64,000 bases of DNA from Micromonospora olivasterospora (lineage in GTDB: Bacteria > Actinomycetota > Actinomycetes > Mycobacteriales > Micromonosporaceae): assembly GCF_007830265.1 (NCBI RefSeq), contig NZ_VLKE01000001.1, positions 3,472,001 to 3,536,000 on the forward strand. Reading direction: 5' to 3'. The position numbers and the translations under genes are program-made. Below the pieces are notes generated by a model that had not been told where the DNA came from, did not search any database, and worked only from the letters and a program-made list of their open reading frames with translations. This document shows, one piece after another, positions 8,125 through 15,908 of the stretch; within the stretch, counting starts at the first letter, position 1; the number at the start of each line of letters is the position of its first letter.

Positions 8125-9126
8125 ATGTCGGAGCACTCAGCGAACTCCTCAGCGGCCGCCGCGACCGGCCGCGCCCGCGCGGTCAAGGCCGTCATCCCGG
8201 CCGCCGGCCTGGCCACCCGGTTCCTGCCGGCCACCAAGGCGGTGCCCAAGGAGCTGCTGCCGGTGGTCGACCGACCGGTCCTGCAGTACATCGTCGAGGA
8301 GGCGACCCAGGCCGGCATCGGCGACGTGCTGCTGATCACCGGCCGGGGCAAGACATCCATGGTGGACCACTTCGACCGCCGCCCCGACCTGGAGGCCCGG
8401 TTGGCGGAGAAGGGCGACACCGCCACACTGGCGGCGGTGCGCCGCCCCAGCGAGCTGGCCGAGATCTACACCTGCCGCCAACCGGAGCAGCTCGGCCTCG
8501 GCCACGCCGTCGGGTACGCCGAGTCGCACGTCGGCGACCAGCCCTTCGCGGTGCTGCTCGGCGACGAGTTCGTCAACCTCTCCGAGCCGCTGCTGCCGGC
8601 GATGCTGGAGCTGCAGGCCCGCACCGGCGGCGTGGTGCTGGCCTTCTTCGAGGTCGACCCGGCCGAGACCAAGCGGTACGGCATCGCCTCCGTGGAGCCG
8701 GCCGAGGCGGAGCTGACCGACATCGGCGAGGTCGTCCGGGTTACCGGCATGGTGGAGAAGCCGACGCCGGAGGAGGCGCCGAGCAACCTCGCCGTCCTGG
8801 GCCGGTACGTGCTGCCCGGCACGATCTTCGACGCGATCCGCCGCACGAAGCCGGGCAGCGGTGGTGAGATCCAGCTGACCGACGCGATGGAGCTGCTGCG
8901 CAGCGAGGGCACGCCGGTACACGCCATCGTCTACCGCGGCATCCGTTACGACACGGGGATGCCGCTCGGCTACCTCCAGACGGTGGTGCAGATCGCCTGC
9001 GAGCGCGAGGACCTGGGCGCCGAGTTCCGCGCGTGGCTCGCCGAGTTCGTCAACGCCGGCGACGAGACGGTCACCTCGGCGATCCTGAACGGGGTGCGCG
9101 GCGCGTCGGGCGGTCCTAGTACATGA
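8125..9126 (+). CDS. galU: UTP-glucose-1-phosphate uridylyltransferase
   Basis: A 333-residue GalU that makes UDP-glucose from UTP and glucose-1-phosphate for cell-envelope glycans, trehalose and galactose metabolism. The N-terminal nucleotide-binding motif AAGLATRFLPATKAVPKE and the VEKP block before the sugar-binding region are clear. UDP-glucose is also the substrate pool for galE, at 46.8 kb in this window. It overlaps the moeA-like gene by four bases (ATGA), which implies translational coupling. A good -10 box directly before the ATG suggests leaderless expression. The order galU-moeA-rimJ-glpR is conserved in actinobacteria. Confidence 0.95.
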   Translation: MSEHSANSSAAAATGRARAVKAVIPAAGLATRFLPATKAVPKELLPVVDRPVLQYIVEEATQAGIGDVLLITGRGKTSMVDHFDRRPDLEARLAEKGDTATLAAVRRPSELAEIYTCRQPEQLGLGHAVGYAESHVGDQPFAVLLGDEFVNLSEPLLPAMLELQARTGGVVLAFFEVDPAETKRYGIASVEPAEAELTDIGEVVRVTGMVEKPTPEEAPSNLAVLGRYVLPGTIFDAIRRTKPGSGGEIQLTDAMELLRSEGTPVHAIVYRGIRYDTGMPLGYLQTVVQIACEREDLGAEFRAWLAEFVNAGDETVTSAILNGVRGASGGPST

Positions 9127-10427
9127 CCGCGACGGCCGACGCCGAGGCGGCCGCGAACGAGTTGACGCCGCTCGCCGACTACCTGGGCAGCGTGCTGCGC
9201 AGGTTACGCGCGCTGCCTCCGCTCGACCTCGACCTCACCCAGGCGTACGGCAACGTCCTCGCCGAGGACGTCGTCGCGCCGCACTCCTTTCCGGCCTTCG
9301 ACCAGGCGGCCGTGGACGGGTACGCGGCGCGCTGGGAGGACCTCTCCGGCGCGGGCCGGGTCGCGGGATACCGGGGCTCCGGCCCCGCGGGTCGCACCGT
9401 ACGGCTCAACGTGGTCGGCGACCTCGGCGCGGCGAGCTGGCGGCCGGTCCGGCTCACCCCCGGCTCCTGCTTCTCGGTGGCCGCCGGGGCGCCGCTGCCG
9501 ATCGCGGCGGACGTCGTGGTGCCCGTGGAGTGGACCGACCAGGGCATGGCCGCGGTGGAGATCTTCCGCACCCCCAAGCGTGGGTACGGGGTGCGCCGCG
9601 CCGGCGAGGAACTGCCGGCCGGCACCGTGCTCGCCCGCGCCGGCACGTACGTCACCCCGGCGCTCGTCGCGGTGTTCGCCGCCACCGGCATCGGCCACGT
9701 GGTGGTCAGGCCCAGCCCCCGGGTGGTCGTCGTGGCCACCGGCGACGAACTGGTCGATGTCGGCCGGGGCAGCCAGCCCGGCCAGGTGGTGGACGCCAAC
9801 TCGCACGCGCTGACCGCCGCGGCGGCCGAGGTCGGCGCGCTGGCGTACCGGGTGGGCATCTGCGACGACGACCCGGAGGGGCTGCGCGGCCTGCTGGAGG
9901 ACCAGACCCTGCGCGCCGACCTGATCATCACCACCGGCGGCACCGGGACCGGGCCGGGCGACATGGTCCGCCGCATCCTGTCCCGCCGCGAGGGCGGCCG
10001 GGCGGGGCCCGTCGCCTTCACGGAGGTCGCCCTGTACCCCGGAACCGCCCTCGGATTCGGTACGGTCGGCGCCGAGGAGGTACCGGTGGTCTGTCTTCCC
10101 GGTGAGCCCGGCGCGGCGTTGATCGGCTTCGAGGTGCTGGCCCGCCCGGCCATCAACCTGCTGGCCGGCGCCGAGCCCGTGTTCCGGCCGAGCGTCCGCG
10201 CCCACCTGCTGGAGACCATCACCTCGCCGGGCGGGCTGCGCGAGTTCCGCCCCGCGCACGTCGCCGAGCGGCGCGGCGGCGGTTACACGGTCCAGCCGCT
10301 GCCCGGCGGGCCGTTCACCCTCTCCGGGCTGGCCGAGGCGAACGGGCTGATGGTGCTCGGCGAGCGGGTCACCACGGCCGCCGCCGGCTCGACGGTGGAC
10401 GTGCTCCTGCTGGACCGGCGTAGGTGA
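9123..10427 (+). CDS. glp: MoeA-like / gephyrin-like protein (Glp type)
   Basis: A 434-residue MoeA/gephyrin fold protein. Domain blocks are FDQAAVDGYA near residue 64, TGDELVDVGRG near 206, VVDANSH near 221 and the MPT-binding loop TTGGTGTGPGDMVRR near 271, followed by the C-terminal domain IV. The usual MoeA loop GGVSxGxxD is changed to GGTGTGPGD. In corynebacteria and mycobacteria the paralogue at this locus (M. tuberculosis Rv0994) is Glp, a gephyrin-like divisome protein that binds FtsZ and the membrane receptor GlpR encoded nearby. Because a GlpR/SepX-like gene lies two genes downstream here, I favour a cell-division role; molybdenum insertion remains possible. It shares ATGA with galU. 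Confidence 0.8.
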   Translation: MTATADAEAAANELTPLADYLGSVLRRLRALPPLDLDLTQAYGNVLAEDVVAPHSFPAFDQAAVDGYAARWEDLSGAGRVAGYRGSGPAGRTVRLNVVGDLGAASWRPVRLTPGSCFSVAAGAPLPIAADVVVPVEWTDQGMAAVEIFRTPKRGYGVRRAGEELPAGTVLARAGTYVTPALVAVFAATGIGHVVVRPSPRVVVVATGDELVDVGRGSQPGQVVDANSHALTAAAAEVGALAYRVGICDDDPEGLRGLLEDQTLRADLIITTGGTGTGPGDMVRRILSRREGGRAGPVAFTEVALYPGTALGFGTVGAEEVPVVCLPGEPGAALIGFEVLARPAINLLAGAEPVFRPSVRAHLLETITSPGGLREFRPAHVAERRGGGYTVQPLPGGPFTLSGLAEANGLMVLGERVTTAAAGSTVDVLLLDRRR

Positions 10428-10530
10428 GCGCGAGGAGCGAGCGTTCCTGGGCGGCTCGCGTGGGACGCGGTCGCGTAGGAATGCGAGGAGAGCTTGCGAG
10501 CCCCGCAGTCGCGAACGGAAGGCTAGCCCG
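10428..10530 (+). repeat. Intergenic GCGAGGAGCGAG-type repeat
   Basis: This spacer is built of GCGAGGAGCGAGCG, GCGAGGAGAGCTTGCGAG and CAGTCGCGAACG blocks, which look like a short intergenic repeat of the kind scattered through Micromonospora genomes. Only one copy is in the window, so the repeat status rests on internal similarity and recall. It separates the moeA-like gene from rimJ and could form weak hairpins. Confidence 0.35.
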
Positions 10531-11181
10531 GTGAGTTTTGGGCGGTTCGGGCGGTCACCGGGCTGGCCGGCGGTGCTCGCGGACGGGCCGGTGCTGCTGC
10601 GCCCGTACCGGCGTTCGGACGCGGCGGCCTGGTCGGAGGTGCGCCGCGCCAACCGGGCCTGGCTGGCCCCGTGGGAGTCGGCCCTGCCGGGCAACTGGGA
10701 CGAGTTGAACTCGCCCGCCGCCTTCCGGTGGGTGTACCGGGACCTGCGCCGCTCGGCCCGTACCGGCGAGGGAATGCCGTTCGCGGTGTGCCTGCGCGAG
10801 CGCGGGCGGGAGCGGCTGGTCGGCCACCTCAACATCGGCAGCATCGTCCGGCGCGCGTTCTGCTCCGCGTACGCCGGTTACTGGGTCGACTCGCGGGTCG
10901 CCGGTCAGGGTGTCATCCCCACGGCGCTGGCGCTCGCCGTCGACCACGCCTTCGGCCCCGGCGGGCTACACCGGATCGAGGTGAACATCCGGCCCGAGAA
11001 CGCGCCGTCCCGTCGTGTGGTGGAGAAGCTGGGCTTCCGCGAGGAGGCGTACCACGTGCGTTACATGCACATCGACGGCGCCTGGCGCGACCACATCGGA
11101 TACGCCATGACCAGCGACGAAGTGCTCGCCGACGGCGGCCTGCTGGCCCGTTGGCACCGGATGCGCGCGACCACCGGGTGA
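10531..11181 (+). CDS. rimJ: GNAT acetyltransferase, RimJ-like
   Basis: A 216-residue GNAT-family N-acetyltransferase. The central and C-terminal motifs are visible: GYWVDSRVAGQGVIPTALAL carries the acetyl-CoA pyrophosphate loop (Q/RxxGxG/A variant), and HRIEVNIRPENAPSRRVVEK plus LGFREE are typical of RimJ/RimL enzymes that acetylate N-termini of ribosomal proteins. M. tuberculosis Rv0995 at the same place in the gene order is annotated RimJ. The target in this organism is not proven. The GTG at 10531 has GGAAGG upstream. Confidence 0.85.
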   Translation: MSFGRFGRSPGWPAVLADGPVLLRPYRRSDAAAWSEVRRANRAWLAPWESALPGNWDELNSPAAFRWVYRDLRRSARTGEGMPFAVCLRERGRERLVGHLNIGSIVRRAFCSAYAGYWVDSRVAGQGVIPTALALAVDHAFGPGGLHRIEVNIRPENAPSRRVVEKLGFREEAYHVRYMHIDGAWRDHIGYAMTSDEVLADGGLLARWHRMRATTG

Positions 11182-11365
11182 ACCGTCCCACCCCCGTCGG
11201 CTCGGCGCGGCGCGCAATCATCGTGGTCGGCGGCCCGTAACCTCAAGTAACTGTAAGCTGCGGCAACCGCTGCCCGCCCGCACGATCGACCGCCCGCGCC
11301 GGGCACCGTCGAAGATCCTGCGGTCGTACGGTGGCTGCCCGAACTCGGTGACGGGAGGGGTGAGG

Positions 11366-12193
11366 GTGCCGACCTCGGTGCTCCTCGCCGTCCTCGCCGC
11401 CGCCGGTCTGCTCGCCCTCGCCCCGGCGCTGGTTCGCCGGTACGACGCCACCGAGCGGCTGGTGGCGGAGCGGGCGCAGTCGACGGCGCGGGTGCTCCAG
11501 CGCCGCCGGCGACGCCGTACTGTCCCGGGTCGGCGCCCCGTCAACGCCCCCCGCTCACTCGTCATCACCCTGAGCGAGAATCCGGCAACGGGGAATCTCT
11601 CTCCGCCGGTCTCCGCCTCGTCGGCCGCTGCCTCGTCGGCCGCTGCCCCGTCGGCCGCTGCCTCGTCGCGGCGCAGGCGGGGCCGGCTGCGGGCGGTGCC
11701 GCCGCCCGAGAAGTCCCGCCGACGGACCCCGCCCCGGCGCCGGCCGCACACCCCTGCGGTCTACCGCCGCCGCCGGGTGCTGGCCGCCCTGCTCTTGCTC
11801 AACGTCGTCGAGTTGATCGGCGTGCTGCTGGTCAGCCCCGGGTTCTGGATCAGCTTCTCCGTCACCGCCACCCTGCTCGTGGCGTACGTCGGGCACCTGC
11901 GCCGGAGGGTGCTCGCCGAGCGCCGCCGACGCCGGGCGAGGGCCCGCGAGGCGGCCTGGCTCGCGGCCCGGCAGGCCGAGGTGCGCCGGGAACAGGCTCG
12001 CCGCCAGGCGGCCCGCCGGGAGGCGCAGCGCCGCCTGGCGGCCCAGCGCGAGGCGGTACGCCGTGCGGCGATGGGACTGGACCGTCCCGCGGACCTGCCG
12101 GCGGCGGCCAGCGGCGGCTCGGTCTCGTACCGCCGCGCGGGCGGCCTCCGGGGTCGCCCGTACCAGTCGGGCCGCACCTCCCACACGGCTTGA
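11366..12193 (+). CDS. glpR: GlpR/SepX-like divisome membrane protein
   Basis: A 275-residue protein with an N-terminal transmembrane helix (VLLAVLAAAGLLALAPALV), a basic and Ala/Ser-rich cytoplasmic linker, two closely spaced helices (about residues 139-170), and an Arg/Ala-rich helical tail likely to form a coiled coil. This layout and the position after galU-moeA-rimJ match M. tuberculosis Rv0996 (GlpR, membrane receptor of Glp) and Streptomyces SepX, proteins that stabilise FtsZ rings. The GTG at 11366 is preferred over 11348 because GGGAGGGG lies just upstream. Identity is inferred from synteny and topology, since sequence conservation in this family is low. Confidence 0.7.
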   Translation: MPTSVLLAVLAAAGLLALAPALVRRYDATERLVAERAQSTARVLQRRRRRRTVPGRRPVNAPRSLVITLSENPATGNLSPPVSASSAAASSAAAPSAAASSRRRRGRLRAVPPPEKSRRRTPPRRRPHTPAVYRRRRVLAALLLLNVVELIGVLLVSPGFWISFSVTATLLVAYVGHLRRRVLAERRRRRARAREAAWLAARQAEVRREQARRQAARREAQRRLAAQREAVRRAAMGLDRPADLPAAASGGSVSYRRAGGLRGRPYQSGRTSHTA

Positions 12194-12214
12194 TCCCTCG
12201 TGGGGCTTGTCCCA

Positions 12215-12275
12215 CGCCATATCGGCGACATGGGCCCATCCGCGCGGCGCGGACCCCGCCACATCGCCGACATGG
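12215..12275. repeat. Pair of 19-base direct repeats upstream of tRNA-Ala
   Basis: CGCCATATCGGCGACATGG at 12215-12233 and CGCCACATCGCCGACATGG at 12257-12275 differ at two positions and lie exactly 42 bases apart, four helical turns. The arrangement suggests a pair of protein-binding sites or a short duplication between glpR and the tRNA gene. Confidence 0.45.
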
Positions 12276-12389
12276 CGGGGCCGCCCCGAGGCGGAGGGGT
12301 GATTCGCGTGGAGGGCGGGTGGGCTGTTAGTGTTGTCGCCGGCCCGCCCGGTGAAAGCCGGGTGGGACCGACGCCGGTTCGCCGGCGGA

Positions 12390-12466
12390 GGGGCTGTGGC
12401 GCAGACCGGTAGCGCACCTCGTTCGCATCGAGGGGGTCAGGGGTTCAAATCCCCTCAGCTCCACCA
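12390..12466 (+). tRNA. tRNA-Ala (anticodon CGC), CCA encoded
   Basis: A 77-base cloverleaf can be drawn. The acceptor stem GGGGCTG pairs with CAGCTCC (one G-U), the D stem is GCGC/GCGC, the anticodon stem is CCTCG/CGAGG around loop TTCGCAT, and the T arm is AGGGG-TTCAAAT-CCCCT. Anticodon CGC reads GCG alanine codons. The CCA is encoded. The gene is bordered downstream by a tyrosine-integrase fragment, which marks its 3' end as an integration site. Confidence 0.93.
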
Positions 12467-13143
12467 GTAACACCGTTGAGCAGCGGAAACGCTCCAGCAA
12501 GATCCACGGGCACAGTTCCGGCACAGATCACACCTGATCTTGGCCTCTCGGTCCGGCACGACCTCGACCAGTGACAGCACGTCATCCGTTGTCGGCACCC
12601 ACTTGGGAGCACGGGAGAAGCCCCGCAGGATGGCCGAGAGGCGGACAGCCTTGCACGGGTTGTCAGTTACCACCTTGTCCACCATCGCGGCGTTCATGAT
12701 GGCGTTGAGCAGGTCGAAGTAGGTTTTCACCGACGACTGTGCGACGCCGCCCTGGAGCAGCTTGGCTACCCATTCCAGAACGTCCGTCAGGGTGACGGCC
12801 TGGATCTGCCGATCACCGAAGTGCGGGTAGAGGTGGTGCCGGAGACGCGATTCGATGTGCCGCTGATACTCCAGCGCTTGACCGATCTGGCGTGAAAGCC
12901 GCCACCGCTCGGCGTACTCCCGGAACGTGGTTCGCCGCTCGCCCTGATCTACCTTGACTTCCTGAACGGCGCCAGCACGGGCCTTGACTTCCCACGCCTC
13001 AGCATCAGCCTTGCGCTCGAACAGCCGTTCCCGGGGCTGACCGTTGGCGTCCTCGTAGCGGCACCGCCACCGCTTACCACGGCCGTGCCGCTTCGAGGGA
13101 AGGCGCTTGCCGTCTGGGCCGCGCTTGTTGAGGTACCACAGGG
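12455..13143 (-). pseudogene. Tyrosine integrase fragment (catalytic domain deleted)
   Basis: An open frame on the minus strand reads WYLNKRGPDGKRLP, then RCRYEDANGQPRERLF, FREYAERWRLSRQIG, RLRHHLYPHFGDRQI and DNPCKAVRLSAILRGFSRAP. This is the N-terminal AP2-like arm and the SAM-like core-binding domain of integrases from actinomycete integrative elements. Identity stops at about VEVVPDRE, and the frame then runs into the tRNA 3' end. The whole catalytic domain with the R-H-R-Y residues is missing, and no initiator is left at the other end. It is the remnant of an element once inserted into tRNA-Ala and points toward the att site as expected. Confidence 0.8.
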
Positions 13144-13998
13144 ACCAAGGCGCAGTTGGCGGCTGGAATCGCCGATGTTCTAGCCCGTACTCCGGGAGCC
13201 CGGCAGACCGGACCTAACACTGTTGAAGTGGCACCCGGGCTAATTATGAATCTGCCCCCCGCGACGAGCAGCGATCCGGTCTCGCCCACCGCGCCGGACG
13301 CCGCCCCGGAGACCAACCCGAGCGGCAGCATCACCGTGCAGCTCTGGTTAACCCGGGACGGGAAGCTCGCGCCGACCCGGCGTACGCTGCCGGCCACCCT
13401 CGCCACATCCCGGCTGGCCCTCACCGAACTGGCCGACGGGCCCACCCGCGCCGAGGCGGCGGCGGGCCTGGACACCCTCGTCCCGACCGGCGGCCAGGTC
13501 GTCCACATCGTCGGCGGGGTGGCGACCCTGGCCCCGCCGGCCGGGTTCGACGCCGGCGACGCGGCGCGGAACCGACTCCGCCGGGCCCAGGTGGTCTGGA
13601 CGCTGACCCAGTTCCCCACCGTGCGCCGGGTGGCCTTCGGCCCGGCCGTCGCCGCACCCGCCGGGCGCGGCGACTACACCGACCTCCTGCCGGCGATCGT
13701 GGTGACCGCCCCGTCGGTCGGCGACAGGATCACCAGCCTGGTGACGGTCACCGGGACCGCCGACGTCTTCGAGGCGACGGTGAGCGTCCGGATCCTGGAC
13801 CCCGCCGGCCGGGAGATCGGCACCGCGTTCACCACCGCCGCGTGCGGCTCCGGCTACCGCGGCGACTACCGGGCGCGGGTCGACTACCGGCTGGACCGCA
13901 CCGGACCGGGCACCATCGAGGTGTACGAGGTGTCGGCCCGGGACGGCACCCGCGTCAACGTGGTGGCGGTGCCCGTCGTCCTGACCGCCGCAGGATAG
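13144..13998 (+). pseudogene. Fused fragments: I36-like propeptide piece joined to GerMN-Gmad2 protein
   Basis: The frame is open from about 13144 with no good initiator (TTG at 13156 or ATG at 13246 are possible). About 35 codons (QLAAGIADVLARTPG, then NTVEVAPG) resemble the propeptide of secreted I36-type proteins. From about 13250 the base composition jumps and a GerMN domain follows (ITVQLWLTRDGKL to QVVWTLTQFPTVRRVAF), then a C-terminal Gmad2 immunoglobulin-like domain (PAIVVTAPSVGDRITSLVTV). The lipoprotein signal that normally precedes GerMN-Gmad2 is absent, so this looks like a 5'-truncated gene joined to an unrelated piece by recombination. If translated, the product would stay in the cytoplasm. 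Confidence 0.6.
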
Positions 13999-14008
13999 GG
14001 ATGGTCGG

Positions 14009-14773
14009 CTACGCCGAATCCACCCGATCGGGCAGGATGTTGTACCGGTCGAGCGTCGCCTTGGACGTCGAGGCGTCCTGAAAGACCAGGTCCCACGGGC
14101 CGGTGTTGACGTCCATGTCCTTGCCGAACCCCACCCACTTGCCCGCCATCCGCCGGCCCGTCGGCTCCGCCAGCAACTGGATCGCGCCGTGATAGCGGGC
14201 GCCCCGGTAGTAGCCGCCCGGGTCTGTCTGCTCCACCCAGGTGCCGGTGACGACACTGCCGTCAACCGTGAGGTCCAGCGACAGCGACGACGCGGCCGAG
14301 CCCGGGAGGCTGCGCGCGGTCAGGCGATCGCCGTGCTGGAGCACGACCACGAAGTGCTGCCCGGCGAATGATTCCCCTCGGCCGCTGGAGTAGTACTGGT
14401 ACCGGCTGAGCCACACCCCGGCATAGGACCCGCGCACGGCGGCCGGGCGGTGCGTGGGCACGGGTGTGGCCAGGTCTGACATCGGCGACGTCAGGTCGTG
14501 GCCGCCCTGGTTGTCGTCGGCGACCTGGCCGCCGGGCACGGACGTGAACCCGAGCAGATCGATGGGCAGGCCGGTGACCACCTCCAGGGCGCGGACGTAG
14601 ACGGGGCGAGGCGCGGCGATCGCCCCCGATTCCCACCGCTGGACGAGCCGCTTGTTGGCGTCGTTGGGCTCGCCGACACGGTGGCCTGCGGCTTGGAGGG
14701 CGCGGGCGAAGTCGTCCTGGCTCATGCGCATTCCGGTGCGGACGGCCCGGAGGGCGACGTTGGGGGCGTTCAT
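14009..14773 (-). CDS. XRE-family regulator with C-terminal ligand-like domain
   Basis: A 254-residue protein. Residues about 1-60 form a helix-turn-helix of the XRE type (NVALRAVRTGMRMSQDDFAR to VQRWESGAIAAPRP). The rest, from about residue 105, is a beta-rich module with GSYAGVWLSRYQYYSSGRGE and GTWVEQTDPGGYYRGARYHG that recurs in actinobacterial XRE proteins and may bind a ligand; its function is unknown. The ATG at 14773 is preferred over 14791 because GAGG lies just before it. It is divergent from the four-gene microprotein run, about 150 bases away, and is a natural candidate to control it. It ends 10 bases from the convergent GerMN fragment. Confidence 0.72.
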   Translation of the reverse strand: MNAPNVALRAVRTGMRMSQDDFARALQAAGHRVGEPNDANKRLVQRWESGAIAAPRPVYVRALEVVTGLPIDLLGFTSVPGGQVADDNQGGHDLTSPMSDLATPVPTHRPAAVRGSYAGVWLSRYQYYSSGRGESFAGQHFVVVLQHGDRLTARSLPGSAASSLSLDLTVDGSVVTGTWVEQTDPGGYYRGARYHGAIQLLAEPTGRRMAGKWVGFGKDMDVNTGPWDLVFQDASTSKATLDRYNILPDRVDSA

Positions 14774-14926
14774 GCGCCTCACATTAGCCATGTGTCGCCA
14801 AAATGTCGCCGCATATGTGGCCGTTTTGCCGCGTGCTGTGTCGTCGCGTCCGGCGATATATAGGCGTCATGGTGGGCAGGTGCGGACGGCGGTACGCAAT
14901 CGCCGTCGGTCCAGAGGGAGGCAACC

Positions 14927-15163
14927 GTGCTGCTGTCCATCCGAGCATTCATCCGGCGACTCATCGGCCGGCCCGACCCGGTCTCGCCCGGCACCGGCCA
15001 GCGCCACCAGGCCGCCGAGCAGGCGGCCGCGCGGCAACGCCTACTTGACCAGGCTCAACGGCTGCGGGACAGCCACTGGCACTGCGAGCCGACGCAGATG
15101 ATGCCGACCGTGCGGATGACCCTGGGCCAGCTCACCTGCTATGGGACGAGGACCGAGTGGTGA
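14927..15163 (+). CDS. Small hypothetical protein, first of a coupled run
   Basis: A 78-residue protein of unknown function. An amphipathic, basic N-terminus (LLSIRAFIRRLIGRP) is followed by a Gln/Ala/Arg-rich helix and a C-terminal part with two cysteines and tryptophans (SHWHCEP, LTCYGTRTEW). There is no signal peptide. The GTG at 14927 has a strong GAGGGAGG ribosome site. Its stop codon overlaps the next start as GTGA at 15160-15163. It is the promoter-proximal member of a four-gene run divergent from the XRE regulator. Confidence 0.6.
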   Translation: MLLSIRAFIRRLIGRPDPVSPGTGQRHQAAEQAAARQRLLDQAQRLRDSHWHCEPTQMMPTVRMTLGQLTCYGTRTEW

Positions 15164-15390
15164 GCGGAGTCGAGGCCGGCTGTCATGGCACGTCGAACCC
15201 GGGCAGGCGGCGCGTCCCCTACGACGCGTACGTCCTCGCGGTCGCCCTGACCCTCGCCCGCCGGCACCGCCCGGCGTGGTCGTGGCGGAGGTGGGAGTGG
15301 ATCTGCCGTTGCGGCACCGATCTGCCCTGTCGTGCCCGCCATCGGATTCCGATGAACCGGGGTCACTGGCCGGACGGGGAGGCCGGGTGA
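15160..15390 (+). CDS. Small Trp/Cys-rich hypothetical protein
   Basis: A 76-residue protein. The core reads YDAYVLAVALTLARRHRPAW and then WEWICRCGTDLPCRARH, with a CxC and a further Cys that, with nearby His residues, could bind zinc. The GTG at 15160 shares GTGA with the preceding stop; a GTG one codon upstream is an alternative. No family is recognised. Its own stop overlaps the next start in the same way (15387-15390), so expression should be coupled to the upstream gene. Confidence 0.58.
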   Translation: MSGVEAGCHGTSNPGRRRVPYDAYVLAVALTLARRHRPAWSWRRWEWICRCGTDLPCRARHRIPMNRGHWPDGEAG

Positions 15391-15566
15391 ACGACGACCA
15401 GGAGCGGACGATCCTCGCCGTGCACATCCGAGGACTCGACGGGATGTGCACGGGCTGCCGGGCGTGGTGGGGACGCCTCAACCCGTACCCCTGCTGGCAG
15501 GTGGACTGGGCGACCAGCCGGCGCGCGCGGACGATCATGGCGCGCTACCTGGGGCTTCAGGCGTGA
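15387..15566 (+). CDS. Small CxxC hypothetical protein
   Basis: A 59-residue protein with CTGCRAWW near residue 21 and a third cysteine in NPYPCWQVDW, followed by a basic C-terminal helix (TSRRARTIMARYLGL). It may hold a small zinc knuckle with the adjacent His, but ligands cannot be fixed by eye. Start and stop both lie in GTGA overlaps (15387-15390 and 15563-15566). Function unknown. Confidence 0.58.
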   Translation: MNDDQERTILAVHIRGLDGMCTGCRAWWGRLNPYPCWQVDWATSRRARTIMARYLGLQA

Positions 15567-15781
15567 CCACCCACGGCCCGGTGCTGCCGATCTGGAGCTG
15601 TGGCGGCTGCGGCCTGCCCTGGCCGTGCCGGACCCGCCGCCGAGAGTTGCGAGCGGAGTTCGCGGACGCGCCGATGTCGCTGGCGCTCTACATGGGAGCG
15701 CAGTTCGTCCGTGCCGCCGAGGATCTGACCTGGGCACCCGCCGGCAGCCTGCACCGCCGCTTCCTGGGCTGGCTGCGGTGA
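15563..15781 (+). CDS. Small CxxC hypothetical protein, last of the coupled run
   Basis: A 72-residue protein beginning MTTHGPVLPIWSCGGCGLPW. The SCGGCGLPWPC block gives three cysteines in a compact knuckle; an amphipathic region (LRAEFADAPMSLALYMGAQF) follows. It starts in a GTGA overlap with the previous gene and is followed by a strong hairpin at 15863-15900 that probably ends the transcript. The four genes make proteins of 59-78 residues; three of them share a Trp-rich, Cys-containing style without clear mutual alignment. Confidence 0.58.
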   Translation: MTTHGPVLPIWSCGGCGLPWPCRTRRRELRAEFADAPMSLALYMGAQFVRAAEDLTWAPAGSLHRRFLGWLR

Positions 15782-15862
15782 GGCGCCTGACGCCGGCAAT
15801 TGACCTCGGACGGCGCCCGGCCAGACAAGCAGCTCGCCGGAACGGGAGGACGGCCGGCAGCC

Positions 15863-15900
15863 GGGGAAGGCCCGGGCCCGAACGGACCCCGGCCTTCCCC
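15863..15900. terminator. Hairpin between convergent genes
   Basis: GGGGAAGGCC pairs with GGCCTTCCCC over ten bases, with further GC pairing inside, between the microprotein run and the convergent SdrD-like pseudogene. It can serve both directions. No U-tract follows, as is common in high-GC actinomycetes. Confidence 0.6.
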
Positions 15901-15908
15901 GCATGGCG

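Noticed and set aside
5887..8136. Long minus-strand open frame of about 749 codons opposite the GGDEF gene
   Set aside because: It is a shadow of a high-GC gene: low-complexity Arg/Gly/His composition and no domain, while the plus strand encodes a clear HAMP-GAF-GGDEF protein.
12327..12524. Minus-strand frame reading ELRGFEPLTPSMRTRC across tRNA-Ala
   Set aside because: This is the well-known false protein made by translating the antisense strand of a tRNA gene.
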